The notes: generated from the letters alone by a model not told the origin. DNA of 64,000 bases from Luteimonas gilva (GCF_005239095.1 NZ_SZUA01000001.1:1407049-1471048); one strand, 5' to 3'. Counted from the first letter of the stretch, positions 27,483 to 40,492 are shown. A program made the numbers and translations.

Positions 27483-27836
27483 TCAGAACTGCAGACCGCC
27501 CTCGCGCGCGGCGTCGGCCAGCGCCTTGATGCGGCCGTGGTAGCGGTAGCCCGAGCGGTCGAAAGCGACCTTCTCGATGCCCGCGGCTTTGGCGCGCTCG
27601 GCGATCATGCGGCCGACTTTGGCGGCGGCGTCGGCGTTCTTGCCGCTCTTCAGGCCTTCGCGCACGTCGGCCTGCACGGTCGAGGCCGAAGCCAGGACCT
27701 TCGAGCCGTCGGCGGTGAACAACTGCGCGTACAAATGCTGGCCGGTGCGCAGCACCGACAAACGCGGCACGTTCAGTTCGCGGATGTGGGCGCGGGTCGA
27801 CTTGGCGCGGCGCAGGCGGGCGATTTTCTTTTGCAT
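27483..27836 (-). CDS. rplR: 50S ribosomal protein L18
   Basis: A 117-residue L18, which binds 5S rRNA with L5 and L25. Basic N-terminus ([18 protein letters not shown]) and conserved [16 protein letters not shown] and the C-terminal [24 protein letters not shown] are present. It is located 29 bp after rplF; the gap to rpsE is 164 bp. Confidence 0.97.
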   Translation of the reverse strand: MQKKIARLRRAKSTRAHIRELNVPRLSVLRTGQHLYAQLFTADGSKVLASASTVQADVREGLKSGKNADAAAKVGRMIAERAKAAGIEKVAFDRSGYRYHGRIKALADAAREGGLQF

Positions 27837-27865
27837 GGTCTGTTTCTCCGAAGCGGATTGGCCGC

Positions 27866-28393
27866 TTAGGCCTTCTTAGCTTCTTTGCGGATGATGTTTT
27901 CGCCGGCGTACTTCACGCCCTTGCCCTTGTAGGGCTCCGGCGGACGGAAACCGCGGATCTTGGCGGCGACTTCGCCGACGCGCTGCTTGTCGGCGCCGCT
28001 GACCACGATCTCGGTCTGGGTCGGCGTGGCGATGCTGATGCCGTCCGGAGTCTTGAACAGCACCGGGTGCGAATAACCCAGCGACAGGTTCAGATCCTTG
28101 CCCTGCATCGCGGCGCGGTAACCGACGCCGACCAGCTCGAGCTTGCGCTCGAAGCCCTGGCTGACGCCCTGCACCATGTTCGCGAGGATCGCGCGCAAGG
28201 TGCCGGCCATCGGCACGAGTTCGGCGTTGTCGGTCGAAATCTGGGCGTTGCCGTCTTCGAGCTTGACTTCGACGCCGGCGGGCTTGGCGATGGACAGCGT
28301 GCCCTTGGCACCTTTGACGCTGATGCTGTCGGACTGGATGTTGAGGTCGACGCCCTTGGGCAGAGCGATCGGCTTTTTGGCTACGCGGGACAT
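27866..28393 (-). CDS. rplF: 50S ribosomal protein L6
   Basis: A 175-residue L6 with two related domains. [17 protein letters not shown] opens it, and the C-terminal RNA-binding motif [27 protein letters not shown] is the family signature. It sits near the factor-binding site of the 50S. It lies 13 bp after rpsH in the spc operon. Confidence 0.97.
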   Translation of the reverse strand: MSRVAKKPIALPKGVDLNIQSDSISVKGAKGTLSIAKPAGVEVKLEDGNAQISTDNAELVPMAGTLRAILANMVQGVSQGFERKLELVGVGYRAAMQGKDLNLSLGYSHPVLFKTPDGISIATPTQTEIVVSGADKQRVGEVAAKIRGFRPPEPYKGKGVKYAGENIIRKEAKKA

Positions 28394-28406
28394 GGTCTTT
28401 ACTCCC

Positions 28407-28805
28407 TTACGCCACGAAGCACAGGACTTCGCCGCCGACGCCCTGCTGGCGCGCCTGCGTGTCGGTCATGATGCCCTTGGACGTGGAAATGATGGCGACG
28501 CCCAGGCCACCCAGCACCTTCGGCAACGCATCCTTGCTGCGGTACTGGCGCAGGCCCGAGCGCGAAACGCGCTGCAGCTTCTCGATGACCGGCTTGCCTT
28601 CGTAGTACTTCAGCACGATCTCGAGCTCGGCCTTGCCGTTGCCCAGATCGGTCACGCGGGTTTCGCCGATGTAGCCTTCGTCCTTCAGGACGCCGGCGAT
28701 GGCGGCCTTGATCTTCGACGACGGCATCTTCACCGTCGGCTTGCCCACAGCGGCCGCATTCTTGATGCGGACCAGCATGTCGGCGATGGGATCAGTCATG
28801 CTCAT
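28407..28805 (-). CDS. rpsH: 30S ribosomal protein S8
   Basis: A 132-residue S8, a primary 16S rRNA binder and, in E. coli, the translational repressor of the spc operon. [18 protein letters not shown] and the C-terminal [36 protein letters not shown] are diagnostic. An 81-bp gap separates it from rpsN upstream. Confidence 0.97.
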   Translation of the reverse strand: MSMTDPIADMLVRIKNAAAVGKPTVKMPSSKIKAAIAGVLKDEGYIGETRVTDLGNGKAELEIVLKYYEGKPVIEKLQRVSRSGLRQYRSKDALPKVLGGLGVAIISTSKGIMTDTQARQQGVGGEVLCFVA

Positions 28806-28886
28806 TGAATATCACCTTTGAGTAGCACCGATATCCGCTTTCGCGAATCGATTCTTCAATTACGGCCGCGGACGGCCGGTCGTTAT

Positions 28887-29192
28887 TTACCAAGAAGCCT
28901 TGCGCAGGCCCGGAACGTCGCCGCGCATGGTGGCTTCGCGCAGCTTGTTGCGGCCCAGGCCGAACTTGCGGTACACGCCGCGCGAACGGCCCGACAGCTC
29001 GCAACGGTTGCGCTGGCGGCTGGGCGAGGAGTCGCGCGGCAGCTTCTGCAGCTTCACCGCCGCTTCCATCTTCTCTTCGTACGAAGCCTTGCCGCTGGAG
29101 ATGGTCTTCTTCAGCGCTTCGCGCTTGGCGGCGAACTTCTTCGCCAGTTTCGCGCGCTTGACGTCGCGATTGATCATGCTGGTCTTTGCCAT
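28887..29192 (-). CDS. rpsN: 30S ribosomal protein S14 (zinc-independent form)
   Basis: A 101-residue S14 of the long, zinc-free type. The C-terminal [34 protein letters not shown] is diagnostic, and the CxxC pairs of the short zinc form are absent. It lies 18 bp after rplE in the spc operon. Confidence 0.97.
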   Translation of the reverse strand: MAKTSMINRDVKRAKLAKKFAAKREALKKTISSGKASYEEKMEAAVKLQKLPRDSSPSRQRNRCELSGRSRGVYRKFGLGRNKLREATMRGDVPGLRKASW

Positions 29193-29210
29193 GTCTTATC
29201 TCTCGCTAAG

Positions 29211-29753
29211 TCAGTTGCGGAACGGGAAGCGGAAGGCCTCGAGCAGCGCCTTGGCTTCTTCGTTGGTCTTGGCCGTGGTGGTGATGGCGATATCCATGCC
29301 GCGGATCGCGTCGACCTGGTCGAAGTCGATTTCCGGGAAGATGATCTGTTCCTTCACGCCCATGTTGTAGTTGCCGCGGCCGTCGAACGAACGGCCCGAC
29401 ACGCCGCGGAAGTCGCGCACGCGCGGCAGCGACACGTTGATCAGGCGGTCCAGGAACTCGTACATCTTGGCGCGGCGCAGGGTCACCTTGGCGCCGATCG
29501 GCCAACCGTCGCGGATCTTGAACGAGGCCACCGAGATGCGCGACTTGGTGACGATCGGCTTCTGGCCGGCGATCTTCGTCATGTCGGCGACGGCGTTCTC
29601 AAGGATCTTCTTGTTGGCCGCGGCTTCGCCCACGCCCATGTTGAGCGTGATCTTGGTGATGCGCGGGACCTGCATCGGATTGGTGTAGCCGAAGCGCTTC
29701 ATCAGCGCGGGCATCACTTCTTCCTTGTAGATTTTTTCGAGACGGGTGGTCAT
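29211..29753 (-). CDS. rplE: 50S ribosomal protein L5
   Basis: A 180-residue L5, which binds 5S rRNA and contacts P-site t[42 protein letters not shown] and [36 protein letters not shown] are the conserved segments. It is 11 bp after rplX. Confidence 0.97.
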   Translation of the reverse strand: MTTRLEKIYKEEVMPALMKRFGYTNPMQVPRITKITLNMGVGEAAANKKILENAVADMTKIAGQKPIVTKSRISVASFKIRDGWPIGAKVTLRRAKMYEFLDRLINVSLPRVRDFRGVSGRSFDGRGNYNMGVKEQIIFPEIDFDQVDAIRGMDIAITTTAKTNEEAKALLEAFRFPFRN

Positions 29754-29764
29754 TGCTGCATTCC

Positions 29765-30085
29765 TCAGGCGTCGATCGCCTCACCGCTGGAGCGGAACAC
29801 ACGCAATTTGCGTCCATCCTCCAGCACCTTGGTTCCGATGCGCTCGCCCTTGCCCGAGGCAGGGTTGAACGGCATCACGTTTGAAATGTGGATCGAAGCC
29901 TCGCGCTCGACCACGCCGCCGGGCTGGTTGGCCTGCGGGTTGGGCTTGGTGTGGCGCTTGACCATGTTCAGGTTCGAAACGATCACGCGATCGCCTTCGA
30001 CGCGCAGCACTTCGCCGCGCTTGCCCTTCAGGTCTTTGTTGCCGGTGATGACCACGACGTGGTCGCCTTTCTTGATGCGATTCAT
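29765..30085 (-). CDS. rplX: 50S ribosomal protein L24
   Basis: A 106-residue L24, an assembly-initiating protein of the 50S, with the KOW motif at [24 protein letters not shown] near the N-terminus and [30 protein letters not shown] following. It lies 15 bp after rplN. Confidence 0.97.
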   Translation of the reverse strand: MNRIKKGDHVVVITGNKDLKGKRGEVLRVEGDRVIVSNLNMVKRHTKPNPQANQPGGVVEREASIHISNVMPFNPASGKGERIGTKVLEDGRKLRVFRSSGEAIDA

Positions 30086-30100
30086 CTTTGAGTCCTCCGC

Positions 30101-30469
30101 TCAGAGCACTTCGGGTGCGAGCGAGACGATTTTCATGAACTTCTCGGAGCGCAGCTCGCGGGTCACAGGCCCGAAGATGCGGGTGCCGATCGGCTCGTGC
30201 TTGTTGTTGAGCAGCACGGCGGCGTTGCCGTCGAAGCGGATCAGCGAACCGTCGGCGCGGCGAACGCCCTTGCGGGTGCGGACCACGACGGCGTCGTAAA
30301 CCTCGCCCTTCTTGACCTTGCCGCGCGGGATCGCGTCCTTGATCGACACCTTGATGATGTCGCCGATGTGCGCGTACCGGCGCTTGGAGCCGCCGAGCAC
30401 CTTGATGCACATCACTTCCTTGGCACCCGAGTTGTCGGCGACGTCGAGGTGGCTCTGCATCTGGATCAT
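30101..30469 (-). CDS. rplN: 50S ribosomal protein L14
   Basis: A 122-residue L14, at the 30S-50S interface. [39 protein letters not shown] and the C-terminal [28 protein letters not shown] identify it. It begins the classical spc gene set, but only 14 bp separate it from rpsQ, so S10 and spc operons may be read as one transcript. Confidence 0.97.
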   Translation of the reverse strand: MIQMQSHLDVADNSGAKEVMCIKVLGGSKRRYAHIGDIIKVSIKDAIPRGKVKKGEVYDAVVVRTRKGVRRADGSLIRFDGNAAVLLNNKHEPIGTRIFGPVTRELRSEKFMKIVSLAPEVL

Positions 30470-30483
30470 GGTCTAGCCTCCTC

Positions 30484-30747
30484 TTATTCGGCCGCGCGGG
30501 CGATGATTTCGACGACGCGCCAGTTCTTGGTCTTGGACATCGGCGCGATTTCGGCCAGACGGACCTTGTCGCCTTCGTTGCAGGCGTTGTCGGCGTCGTG
30601 GGCGTGCAGCTTGGTCGAGCGGCGGATGTACTTGCCGTACAGCGCGTGCTTGACCTGGCGCTCGACGAGCACCGTCACCGTCTTGTCCATCTTGTTGCTG
30701 ACCACGCGGCCTTCGACCGTGTGCTGCTTTTTATCAGTGTTGTTCAT
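30484..30747 (-). CDS. rpsQ: 30S ribosomal protein S17
   Basis: An 87-residue S17, a primary 16S rRNA binder with an OB fold. [38 protein letters not shown] is the signature. It is the last gene of the classical S10 set, 13 bp after rpmC. Confidence 0.97.
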   Translation of the reverse strand: MNNTDKKQHTVEGRVVSNKMDKTVTVLVERQVKHALYGKYIRRSTKLHAHDADNACNEGDKVRLAEIAPMSKTKNWRVVEIIARAAE

Positions 30748-30760
30748 GGTCGTGGGTTCC

Positions 30761-30958
30761 TTACTGCTTGGCCGACTGCTGGCCGAGCAGGGTCTTGACG
30801 CGGGCGATCTCGCGGCGCACGCGACGGGTGTCGTGGGACTTGGCGAGCTGGCCGGTGGCCTTCTGCATGCGCAGCGCGAACTGCTCCTTCTGCAGGTCCG
30901 CCAGGTGCTTGTTCAGCTCGTCGGCCGACTTTTGACGCATTTGCTTGAGTTCCATCAC
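30761..30958 (-). CDS. rpmC: 50S ribosomal protein L29
   Basis: A 65-residue helical-hairpin protein at the exit tunnel, near the SRP and trigger factor docking site. [37 protein letters not shown] is typical. The first methionine is doubled (MMELKQ); the second may be the true start. Its start overlaps the rplP stop by 4 bp, indicating coupling. Confidence 0.95.
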   Translation of the reverse strand: MMELKQMRQKSADELNKHLADLQKEQFALRMQKATGQLAKSHDTRRVRREIARVKTLLGQQSAKQ

Positions 30959-31368
30959 CGCACCGTCCGGGTAACGAAAGTGGTGGTCACCGACAGCTTG
31001 GCCGCGGCCAGGCGGAACGCCTCGCGTGCGGTGGCTTCGTCGACGCCCTCGATTTCATAGATCATGCGTCCCGGCTGGATCTGCGCGACCCAGTACTCCA
31101 CGCCGCCCTTACCGGAGCCCATGCGGACTTCGATCGGCTTCTTGGTGATCGGCTTGTCGGGGAAAACGCGGATCCACATCTTGCCGCCGCGCTTGACGTA
31201 GCGGCTGATGGAACGGCGCGCGGCCTCGATCTGGCGCGAGGTGAGCTGGCCGGTCGCGGTCGACTTCAAGCCGTACTCGCCGAAGCTGACGGCGTTCGCG
31301 TTCCAGCTCAGGCCCTCGTTCCGGCCCTTGTGCATCTTGCGGTATTTGGTTCGCTTGGGTTGCAACAT
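30955..31368 (-). CDS. rplP: 50S ribosomal protein L16
   Basis: A 137-residue L16, which helps position A-site tRNA near the peptidyl transferase centre. [19 protein letters not shown] and [30 protein letters not shown] are diagnostic; the family's hydroxylated arginine region is conserved. It lies 3 bp after rpsC and overlaps rpmC. Confidence 0.97.
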   Translation of the reverse strand: MLQPKRTKYRKMHKGRNEGLSWNANAVSFGEYGLKSTATGQLTSRQIEAARRSISRYVKRGGKMWIRVFPDKPITKKPIEVRMGSGKGGVEYWVAQIQPGRMIYEIEGVDEATAREAFRLAAAKLSVTTTFVTRTVR

Positions 31369-31371
31369 GAC

Positions 31372-32121
31372 TTAGCCCCTTGCCTCGCGATCGCGCGGCG
31401 GACGCGGGCCGCGCGGACGATCATTGCGATCGTTACGATCACCACGCTCCGGGCGCGGCGAATCGTCCTGCTTTTCCTGGCCGACCTGGCTGAAGTCGAA
31501 CACTTCACCCTTGTACACCCAGACCTTGATGCCGATGATCCCGTAGGTGGTCTTGGCCTCGGCGAAGCCGTAGTCGATATCGGCGCGGAGGGTATGCAGC
31601 GGCACGCGGCCTTCGCGGTACCACTCCGAACGCGCGATCTCGGCGCCGTTCAGGCGGCCGGCGACGTTGACCTTGATGCCCAGCGCGCCCAGGCGCATCG
31701 CGTTGCCGACGGCGCGCTTCATCGCGCGGCGGAACATGATGCGGCGCTCGAGCTGTTGCGCGATCGACTCGGCGACCAGCTGCGCGTCGAGTTCGGGCTT
31801 GCGGACTTCGGTGACGTTGATGTGCGCCGGGACGCCCATCAGGTCGCTGACTTCCTTGCGCAGCTTCTCGATGTCCTCGCCGCGCTTGCCGATCACCACG
31901 CCCGGACGGGCGGTGTGGATCGTGACGCGCGCCGTCTTGGCCGGACGCTCGATCAGGATCTTGCTGATGCCGGCCTGGGCCAGCTTCTTGCGCAGCATCT
32001 CGCGGACCTTGAGGTCGGCGGCCAGGTAACCGGCGTATTCCTTCTTGCCGGCGTACCACTTGGAATTCCAGTCCTTGGCGATGCCCAGGCGGATGCCGGT
32101 GGGATGAACTTTATGACCCAT
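31372..32121 (-). CDS. rpsC: 30S ribosomal protein S3
   Basis: A 249-residue S3, which lines the mRNA entry channel and has helicase activity with S4 and S5. The KH domain is seen in [23 protein letters not shown] (GxxG = GKRG), and [24 protein letters not shown] in the C-domain. The C-terminal tail after residue 220 is rich in Arg/Asp repeats ([19 protein letters not shown]), which is longer and more charged than in E. coli (233 residues). Start at 32121 ([13 protein letters not shown]) is the family N-terminus. It begins 1 bp after the rplV stop. Confidence 0.96.
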   Translation of the reverse strand: MGHKVHPTGIRLGIAKDWNSKWYAGKKEYAGYLAADLKVREMLRKKLAQAGISKILIERPAKTARVTIHTARPGVVIGKRGEDIEKLRKEVSDLMGVPAHINVTEVRKPELDAQLVAESIAQQLERRIMFRRAMKRAVGNAMRLGALGIKVNVAGRLNGAEIARSEWYREGRVPLHTLRADIDYGFAEAKTTYGIIGIKVWVYKGEVFDFSQVGQEKQDDSPRPERGDRNDRNDRPRGPRPPRDREARG

Positions 32122-32122
32122 C

Positions 32123-32458
32123 TTATTTGCCCTCGCCCACGACCACGGTGATATGGCTGGTGCGCTTGAGAATGCGGGTGCCGCGGCCCTTCGCACGCGC
32201 CATGAAGCGCTTCAGCGTGGGACCTTCGTCGACCATGATCGTCTTCACCTTCAGCTCGTCGGCGTCGGCGCCGGCGTTGTTTTCGGCATTGGAGATCGCC
32301 GACCACAGCAGCTTGTGGATCATGTGCGCGGCCTTCTTGTCGCTGAACTTCAGCAAGTCGAGGGCGCGGGCGGCCGGCAGGCCGCGCACCTGGTCGGCGA
32401 CCAGGCGGGCTTTCTGCGGGGAGATGCGCGCGGTGCGCAGGATGGCTTTGGCTTCCAT
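32123..32458 (-). CDS. rplV: 50S ribosomal protein L22
   Basis: A 111-residue L22 whose beta hairpin reaches into the peptide exit tunnel. The conserved core is [32 protein letters not shown]; the tunnel-hairpin region reads [32 protein letters not shown]. Two in-frame ATGs occur (32464 and 32458). The second is chosen because AAGGAG abuts the first with zero spacing but is 6 nt from the second. Confidence 0.95.
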   Translation of the reverse strand: MEAKAILRTARISPQKARLVADQVRGLPAARALDLLKFSDKKAAHMIHKLLWSAISNAENNAGADADELKVKTIMVDEGPTLKRFMARAKGRGTRILKRTSHITVVVGEGK

Positions 32459-32464
32459 GGTCAT

Positions 32465-32470
32465 CTCCTT
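32465..32470 (-). promoter_or_regulatory. Shine-Dalgarno that decides the rplV start
   Basis: AAGGAG directly abuts an upstream ATG (32464) but is 6 nt from ATG 32458, so only the latter is well placed. Confidence 0.8.
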
Positions 32471-32744
32471 ACTTCTTCGCCTCGGCCTTCTTGTCGCCGC
32501 CGTGGCCCTTGAAGGTCCGGGTCAGCGCGAACTCGCCGAGCTTGTGGCCGACCATGTTCTCGTTGACCAGCACCGGGATGTGGTTCTTGCCGTTGTGCAC
32601 GGCGATGGTGAAGCCCACCATCTCCGGCAGGATCATCGAACGGCGCGACCAGGTCTTGATCGGCTTCTTGGTGTTGCCCGCGGACTCCACCTTCTTGATC
32701 AGGTGGTGGTCGACGAACGGACCCTTTTTCAGTGAACGTGCCAT
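32469..32744 (-). CDS. rpsS: 30S ribosomal protein S19
   Basis: A 91-residue head protein of the 30S subunit that binds with S13. [47 protein letters not shown] and [15 protein letters not shown] are invariant family strings. It lies 6 bp after rplB and 10 bp before rplV. Confidence 0.97.
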   Translation of the reverse strand: MARSLKKGPFVDHHLIKKVESAGNTKKPIKTWSRRSMILPEMVGFTIAVHNGKNHIPVLVNENMVGHKLGEFALTRTFKGHGGDKKAEAKK

Positions 32745-32750
32745 TGCCGA

Positions 32751-33578
32751 TTAGCTCCTACGATCGCGCACGATGAACTTCTGCGTGCGCTTGTTCTTGC
32801 GGGTCTTGTAACCCTTGGTCGGCACGCCCCACGGGGTGACCGGATGCGGGTTGCCCTGTCCGGCCTTGGCCTCGCCGCCGCCGTGCGGGTGGTCGACCGG
32901 GTTCATCGCCGCGCCGCGAACGGTCGGGCGGATGCCGCGCCAGCGCTTGGCGCCGGCCTTACCCAGCTTTTCCAGGTTGTGCTCGTCGTTGCCGACTTCG
33001 CCGATGGTGGCGCGGCAGTCGACCGGAACGCGGCGCATTTCGCCCGAACGCAGACGCAGCGTGGCGTAGCCCTGCTCGCGAGCGATCAGCTGCACGCCGG
33101 CGCCGGCCGCGCGGGCCAGCTGGGCGCCCTTGCCCGGCTTCATCTCGATGCAATGCACCGTGGTGCCGACCGGGATGTTGAGCAGCGGCAGGGTGTTGCC
33201 GGCGCGGATCGGAGCGTCGTTGCCCGCGATCACTTGGTCGCCGGCCTTCAGGCCCTTCGGCGCGATGATGTAGCGGCGCTCGCCGTCGACGTAGCACAGC
33301 AGCGCGATGTGCGCGGTGCGGTTCGGGTCGTACTCGATCCGCTCGACGCGCGCGGCGATGCCTTCCTTGTCGCGCTTGAAGTCGATGATGCGGTAATGCT
33401 GCTTGTGACCGCCGCCGACGTGGCGGGTGGTGATGCGGCCGTAGTTGTTGCGGCCGCCGGTCTTGCCCTGCTTCTCGACCAGCGCAGCGTGCGGCGCGCC
33501 CTTGTGCAGATCGGGCGTGACCACGCGCACCGCGGAACGGCGGCCGGCGGAAGTGGGTTTGAAAGTCATCAATGCCAT
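32751..33578 (-). CDS. rplB: 50S ribosomal protein L2
   Basis: A 275-residue L2, needed for subunit joining and peptidyl transfer. Conserved segments are [20 protein letters not shown], GSxVHC-type [24 protein letters not shown], and the active-site-proximal [20 protein letters not shown] with the conserved His near residue 229. It lies 11 bp after rplW. Confidence 0.98.
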   Translation of the reverse strand: MALMTFKPTSAGRRSAVRVVTPDLHKGAPHAALVEKQGKTGGRNNYGRITTRHVGGGHKQHYRIIDFKRDKEGIAARVERIEYDPNRTAHIALLCYVDGERRYIIAPKGLKAGDQVIAGNDAPIRAGNTLPLLNIPVGTTVHCIEMKPGKGAQLARAAGAGVQLIAREQGYATLRLRSGEMRRVPVDCRATIGEVGNDEHNLEKLGKAGAKRWRGIRPTVRGAAMNPVDHPHGGGEAKAGQGNPHPVTPWGVPTKGYKTRKNKRTQKFIVRDRRS

Positions 33579-33589
33579 GGTCTAGTTCC

Positions 33590-33886
33590 TCAGGCCTTGG
33601 TCATCATCACGTCGATCGACTGGCCTTCGGCCAGCTTCACGTAGGCCTTGCGCCAGCTGCCGCGACGGCCCAGGCGGTTACGGAAGGCCTTGTTCTTGCC
33701 CTTCACGTTGACCACGTTCACCGCCTCGACCTTGACGTCGAAGATCTGCTCGACGGCCGCCTTCACGTCGGCCTTGGTGGCGTCGGTGGCGACTTCGAAC
33801 ACGTACTGATTGGAAAGCTCCTGCAACCGGGCGGTCTTTTCGGACACGCGCGGCGCGCGGATTACGTTGTAGACGTTGGTGCTCAT
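33590..33886 (-). CDS. rplW: 50S ribosomal protein L23
   Basis: A 98-residue L23, at the tunnel exit and the main trigger factor docking protein. [15 protein letters not shown] and [39 protein letters not shown] identify it. The ATG at 33886 (MSTNVYN) is used because GAGGAG lies 8 nt upstream, inside the end of rplD; it overlaps the rplD stop as ATGA, so L4 and L23 are translationally coupled. Confidence 0.95.
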   Translation of the reverse strand: MSTNVYNVIRAPRVSEKTARLQELSNQYVFEVATDATKADVKAAVEQIFDVKVEAVNVVNVKGKNKAFRNRLGRRGSWRKAYVKLAEGQSIDVMMTKA

Positions 33887-34488
33887 GCCAGCCACTCCTC
33901 GATCTTCTTGACGGCGTCGGCGGTCACCAGCACGGTGTCGGCGCCGACCAGGGCGACCGGGTCCAGGCCCTGCACGTCGCGCACTTCGACGTACGGCAGG
34001 TTGCGCGCGGACAGATACAGGTGCTCGGAAGCCTCTTCGGTCACGATCAGCGGGCGCTGGCCCAGATCGAAGCCCTTCAGCTTCTCGACCAGGCCGCTGG
34101 TCTTGGTGGCGTCCACGTCGAACGCGTCCACGACCTTGAGGCGGCCCTGGCGGTTGAGCTCGGACAGGATCGCCGAGATCGCCGCGCGGTACATCTTGCG
34201 GTTGACCTTCTGCTCGAAGCTGCGCGGCTTGGCCGCGAAGGTCACGCCGCCGCCGACGAAGATCGGAGCCGTCAACGCGCCGTGACGCGCGCCGCCGCCC
34301 TTCTGCTTCTTCGACTTCTTGGTCGTGCCGTTGACTTCCGAGCGCGTTTTCTGCGCCTTGGTGCCGGCGCGGCCGGCGTTGCGGTACGCGACCACGACCT
34401 GGTGCACGAGGTCATGGCTGAATTCGCGGCCGAACACGGCGTCGGAGACCGACAGTTTTTCTTTGCTATTGGTGATAGCGAGTTCCAT
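33883..34488 (-). CDS. rplD: 50S ribosomal protein L4
   Basis: A 201-residue L4, whose long loop lines the exit tunnel and which in E. coli represses the S10 operon. [39 protein letters not shown] is the tunnel loop, followed by [15 protein letters not shown]. Whether autogenous L4 control occurs in this lineage is not known. It lies 12 bp after rplC. Confidence 0.97.
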   Translation of the reverse strand: MELAITNSKEKLSVSDAVFGREFSHDLVHQVVVAYRNAGRAGTKAQKTRSEVNGTTKKSKKQKGGGARHGALTAPIFVGGGVTFAAKPRSFEQKVNRKMYRAAISAILSELNRQGRLKVVDAFDVDATKTSGLVEKLKGFDLGQRPLIVTEEASEHLYLSARNLPYVEVRDVQGLDPVALVGADTVLVTADAVKKIEEWLA

Positions 34489-34500
34489 CGTCGTCGCTCC

Positions 34501-35154
34501 TTATGCCTTGCTCGTCGGACGGACGATGACGTCGCCGCCCGGCGCGCCCGGCACCGCGCCCTTGACCGCGATCAGGCCGCGCTCGGCGTCCACCTTGATC
34601 ACTTCCAAGTTCTGCGTGCTCTGGCGCACGGCGCCCATATGGCCGGACATCTTCTTGCCCGGGAAAACGCGGCCCGGCGTCTGGCGCTGGCCGATCGAGC
34701 CCGGGGCGCGATGCGACAGCGAGTTGCCGTGGGTGGCGTCGCCCATCTTGAAGTTCCAGCGCTTGATCGTGCCCTGGAAGCCCTTGCCCTTGGTCACGCC
34801 TTCGACGTCGACAATCTGCCCGACTTCGAAGATGTCGGCCTTGATCTCGCCGCCGACCTGGAAGTCGCCGATCTTGTCGGCTTCCACGCGCAGCTCCCAC
34901 AGGCCGCGGCCCGCTTCCACCTTGGCCTTGGCCAGGTGGCCGGCTTCCGGCTTGGTCAGCAGCGCGGCGCGCTTGACGCCGGCGGTGATCTGCACGGCGC
35001 TGTAGCCGTCGGTTTCGACGGTCTTGATTTGGGTGATGCGGTTCGGGGTCGCCTCGATCAGGGTCACCGGAACCGACTTGCCGTCTTCGGTGAAGATGCG
35101 GCTCATGCCGGCCTTACGGCCGACGATGCCCAACGAATATTTCTTCGCGGTCAT
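34501..35154 (-). CDS. rplC: 50S ribosomal protein L3
   Basis: A 217-residue L3, an early assembly protein near the peptidyl transferase centre. The N-terminal [33 protein letters not shown] and the central [31 protein letters not shown] loop (containing the Gln methylated in E. coli) are conserved. It lies 10 bp after rpsJ. Confidence 0.97.
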   Translation of the reverse strand: MTAKKYSLGIVGRKAGMSRIFTEDGKSVPVTLIEATPNRITQIKTVETDGYSAVQITAGVKRAALLTKPEAGHLAKAKVEAGRGLWELRVEADKIGDFQVGGEIKADIFEVGQIVDVEGVTKGKGFQGTIKRWNFKMGDATHGNSLSHRAPGSIGQRQTPGRVFPGKKMSGHMGAVRQSTQNLEVIKVDAERGLIAVKGAVPGAPGGDVIVRPTSKA

Positions 35155-35164
35155 GGTCCTAGCC

Positions 35165-35476
<312 letters not shown>

Positions 35477-35591
35477 GGCGGAGACTCCTTCGTTAAAGAG
35501 CGACGGGTTTCGCGGCTGGGTGCGCAAAACCCCATGAAATCAAGACTTTCCGGGTCAAATGAAGCCCTTGCGGCCCGGCAGTATCCTTACG

Positions 35592-35623
35592 AAAAACTAG
35601 GCGGCCCGGTCACCCGGCCCGCC
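35592..35623 (-). promoter_or_regulatory. Terminator-like leader hairpin of the S10 operon
   Basis: On the minus strand a GC-rich stem (35623-35600, two 10-nt arms with one G-G mismatch and a GTGA loop) is followed by TAG and TTTTT (35596-35592). It starts only about 5 nt after the predicted transcription start, so it could act as an attenuator or mRNA-stabilising 5' hairpin. Confidence 0.55.
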
Positions 35624-35634
35624 CAGAGCAAAAA

Positions 35635-35664
35635 AGTATAAGGCGTGTGAATAGCCTCCGTCAA
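35635..35664 (-). promoter_or_regulatory. S10 operon promoter
   Basis: On the minus strand, TTGACG (35664-35659), an 18-bp spacer and TATACT (35640-35635). The same pair with the same spacing occurs upstream of rpsL. It predicts a start near 35628 and a ~150-nt leader before rpsJ. The rest of the 410-bp tuf-rpsJ gap shows only weak inverted repeats such as GTCCGG / CCGGAC near 35797-35818. Confidence 0.75.
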
Positions 35665-35836
35665 CAGCGAACCCGCTGTTCGGAGGCCTGCCACACGACT
35701 TTCTTCCTTGTCTGGCGAACACGAGGCCCGTCCTGGACCTCTTTTCGCGGTAGCCGGCGCGCGACCCAAGCGGACGCCGGTGGTATTTCTTTCTGTCCGG
35801 ACTAATTTAACCCGGACGAATTACTGCGTCGTAGCT

Positions 35837-35864
35837 CTGGATCCCGGCTTTCGCCGGGATGACG
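35837..35864. repeat. CTGGATCCCGGC hairpin downstream of tuf copy 1
   Basis: CTGGATCCCGGC-TTTC-GCCGGGATGACG, a widely dispersed hairpin sequence in proteobacteria. An identical copy is downstream of tuf copy 2 (53114-53141). It is 22 bp past the stop and may end or stabilise the tuf message. Confidence 0.8.
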
Positions 35865-35886
35865 CCCAGGCCTTACGGCCGGTGCA

Positions 35887-37077
35887 TCACTTGATGATCT
35901 TGGCCACCACGCCGGCGCCGACGGTGCGGCCGCCTTCGCGGATCGCGAAGCGCAGGCCTTCGTCCATCGCCACCGGGTTGATCAGCGACACCACCATTTT
36001 GATGTTGTCGCCCGGCATCACCATCTCCACGCCTTCCGGCAAGGTCACCGCACCGGTGATGTCGGTCGTGCGGAAGTAGAACTGCGGACGGTAGCCCTTG
36101 AAGAACGGCGTGTGACGGCCGCCTTCGTCCTTGCTCAGCACGTACACCTCGGCCTCGAACTCGGTGTGCGGGGAGATGCTGCCCGGCTTGCACAGCACCT
36201 GGCCGCGCTCCACGTCGTCGCGCTTGGTGCCGCGCAGCAGCAGGCCCGCGTTGTCGCCCGCCTGGCCCTGGTCCAGCAGCTTGCGGAACATCTCAACGCC
36301 CGTCACCGTGGTCTTCTGGGTCGGACGGATACCGACGATTTCGATTTCGTCGCCCACCTTGATGATCCCGCGCTCGATACGACCGGTCACCACCGTGCCG
36401 CGGCCGGAGATCGAGAACACGTCTTCCACCGGCATCAGGAACGGCTTGTCGATGTCGCGCTCGGGCTCGGGAATGTAGGTGTCCAGCGCTTCCACCAGCT
36501 TCAGGATCGCCGGCACGCCGATTTCGCTCTGGTCGCCTTCCAGCGCCTTCAGCGCCGAACCCTTCACGATCGGGGTGTCGTCGCCCGGGAACTCGTACTT
36601 GCTCAGGAGTTCACGCACTTCCATCTCCACGAGCTCCAACAGCTCGGCGTCGTCCACCATGTCCGCCTTGTTCAGGAACACCACGATGTACGGCACGCCC
36701 ACCTGGCGCGCCAGCAGGATGTGTTCGCGCGTCTGCGGCATCGGGCCGTCGGCGGCCGAGCACACCAGGATCGCACCGTCCATCTGCGCCGCACCGGTGA
36801 TCATGTTCTTCACGTAGTCCGCGTGGCCCGGGCAGTCCACGTGCGCGTAGTGGCGCGTGGGGCTTTCGTATTCCACGTGCGCGGTCGAGATCGTGATCCC
36901 GCGCGCCTTCTCTTCCGGCGCCGCGTCGATCTGGTCGTACGCCTTGAACTCGCCGCCGAAACGCTCCGCGCCGATCTTCGTCAGCGCCGCCGTCAGCGTC
37001 GTCTTGCCGTGATCCACGTGCCCGATCGTGCCCACGTTCACGTGGGGCTTGGTGCGCTCGAATTTACCCTTGGCCAT
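35887..37077 (-). CDS. tuf: Elongation factor Tu (copy 1)
   Basis: A 396-residue GTPase that brings aminoacyl-tRNA to the ribosome. G-motifs: [10 protein letters not shown] (G1), [12 protein letters not shown] (G3), NKADMVDD (G4). The protein is identical to copy 2 at 53164. It is the last gene of the str operon, 94 bp after fusA. Its stop is followed by the CTGGATCCCGGC hairpin. The identical tract with copy 2 runs from 35837 to 37079, beyond both ends of the coding region, a sign of recent gene conversion. Confidence 0.98.
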   Translation of the reverse strand: MAKGKFERTKPHVNVGTIGHVDHGKTTLTAALTKIGAERFGGEFKAYDQIDAAPEEKARGITISTAHVEYESPTRHYAHVDCPGHADYVKNMITGAAQMDGAILVCSAADGPMPQTREHILLARQVGVPYIVVFLNKADMVDDAELLELVEMEVRELLSKYEFPGDDTPIVKGSALKALEGDQSEIGVPAILKLVEALDTYIPEPERDIDKPFLMPVEDVFSISGRGTVVTGRIERGIIKVGDEIEIVGIRPTQKTTVTGVEMFRKLLDQGQAGDNAGLLLRGTKRDDVERGQVLCKPGSISPHTEFEAEVYVLSKDEGGRHTPFFKGYRPQFYFRTTDITGAVTLPEGVEMVMPGDNIKMVVSLINPVAMDEGLRFAIREGGRTVGAGVVAKIIK

Positions 37078-37171
37078 GATGGTCTCTCTTTAAATCTGAT
37101 TCGAATGGGGAATCCGGATTCCGGAAGAAGCGGGTTCGGCCTGGCCGAACCCGCAAGATGCAACAACCGGC

Positions 37172-39289
<2,118 letters not shown>

Positions 39290-39423
39290 GACAGTCTCTC
39301 TTTTCTGTTTGCGGATGGCCGAACGCCGCCTTTGAGGCGGCCTTCGGATTCGTCGTGCGGCGCGGACGCCGCAGGGGCACCTAAATGGTGCCGGAAGCCC
39401 CTAGAAACAAGGGGCCAAGGCCG

Positions 39424-39891
39424 TTACCAGCGGTAGTGCGCGAACGCCTTGTTCGCTTCCGCCATGCGATGGGTTTCTTCGCGCTTCTTGATGGCGCCGC
39501 CGCGGTTTTCCGAAGCGTCGATCAGTTCGGCGGCCAGCTTGCGCGGCATGCTGTTCTCGCCGCGCTTGCGGGCCGATTCGATCAGCCAGCGCATCGCCAG
39601 CGCCATGCGGCGCGAGGCGCGCACTTCGACCGGCACCTGGTAGGTGGCGCCGCCGACGCGACGGGACTTCACCTCGACCGACGGCGAGATGTTGCCCAGC
39701 GCCTTCTCGACCAGCTCGAGCGCATTGGCGTTCTTTTCGCCGATCACGTCCATGGCGCCGTACACGATCTTCTCGGCGACGGACTTCTTGCCGCTCTGCA
39801 TGACCATGTTGATGAAGCGGGCGATCGTCTCGCTCCCGTGCTTCGGGTCGGGCAGGACGGTGCGTTGGGGGGCGGAACCTTTACGGGACAT
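39424..39891 (-). CDS. rpsG: 30S ribosomal protein S7
   Basis: A 155-residue S7, a 16S rRNA primary binder near the E-site and, in E. coli, translational repressor of the str operon. [20 protein letters not shown] and [31 protein letters not shown] are family strings; the C-terminus ends [20 protein letters not shown]. It lies 80 bp after rpsL. Confidence 0.97.
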   Translation of the reverse strand: MSRKGSAPQRTVLPDPKHGSETIARFINMVMQSGKKSVAEKIVYGAMDVIGEKNANALELVEKALGNISPSVEVKSRRVGGATYQVPVEVRASRRMALAMRWLIESARKRGENSMPRKLAAELIDASENRGGAIKKREETHRMAEANKAFAHYRW

Positions 39892-39971
39892 GGATGTATC
39901 TGCCTATTGCTTGTTGGAAGTGCGGCCAGGAACGGCCGCGCTAGCTTTTCCCGGGCGAACGCCCGGAATAC

Positions 39972-40346
39972 TCAACTCTTGGGACGCTTGGCGCCGTACT
40001 TGGAGCGGGCCTGGCGACGCTTGGCGACGCCGGCGGCGTCCAGCGAACCGCGCACGGTGTGGTAGCGCACGCCCGGCAGGTCCTTGACGCGACCGCCGCG
40101 GATCAGGACCACGCTGTGCTCCTGCAGGTTGTGGCCTTCGCCGCCGATGTACGAGATCACCTCGTAGCCGTTGGTCAGGCGCACCTTGGCGACTTTGCGC
40201 AAGGCCGAGTTCGGCTTCTTCGGCGTGGTCGTGTAGACGCGCGTGCAGACGCCGCGGCGCTGCGGGCAGTTAGCCAACGCAGGCGAAGCGCTCTTGTAGG
40301 TTTCGGGGCTGCGCGGCTTACGCACCAGCTGGTTGATCGTTGCCAT
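39972..40346 (-). CDS. rpsL: 30S ribosomal protein S12
   Basis: A 124-residue S12, which monitors codon-anticodon pairing in the decoding centre. [13 protein letters not shown], the [18 protein letters not shown] segment and [24 protein letters not shown] are conserved. The decoding-loop lysines of PKKPNSA are the wild-type form, with no streptomycin-resistance substitution there. It is the first gene of the str operon, about 90 nt downstream of the predicted start. Confidence 0.98.
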   Translation of the reverse strand: MATINQLVRKPRSPETYKSASPALANCPQRRGVCTRVYTTTPKKPNSALRKVAKVRLTNGYEVISYIGGEGHNLQEHSVVLIRGGRVKDLPGVRYHTVRGSLDAAGVAKRRQARSKYGAKRPKS

Positions 40347-40398
40347 CGGTTATCGGTTCTGTCGGTTGTGCCGCGGCCGAAACGGCCCCGGTTTGGTG

Positions 40399-40432
40399 AA
40401 AAACAGGAAGGCAGGCGGAAACCCGGCCTACC
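40399..40432 (-). promoter_or_regulatory. Terminator-like leader hairpin of the str operon
   Basis: On the minus strand GGTAGGC (40432-40426) pairs with GCCTGCC (40416-40410, one U-G pair) across a 9-nt loop, followed by TTCCTG and TTTTT (40403-40399). It lies right after the predicted transcription start, like the hairpin in the S10 leader. Confidence 0.45.
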
Positions 40433-40442
40433 AAGACGAAAA

Positions 40443-40472
40443 AGTATAGCTGGCGTTAAACGTTGCCGTCAA
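40443..40472 (-). promoter_or_regulatory. str operon promoter
   Basis: On the minus strand, TTGACG (40472-40467), an 18-bp spacer and TATACT (40448-40443). Both hexamers and the spacing equal those of the S10 promoter at 35635-35664. Confidence 0.75.
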
Positions 40473-40492
40473 CGCAAGCCGGTCCGGAATCC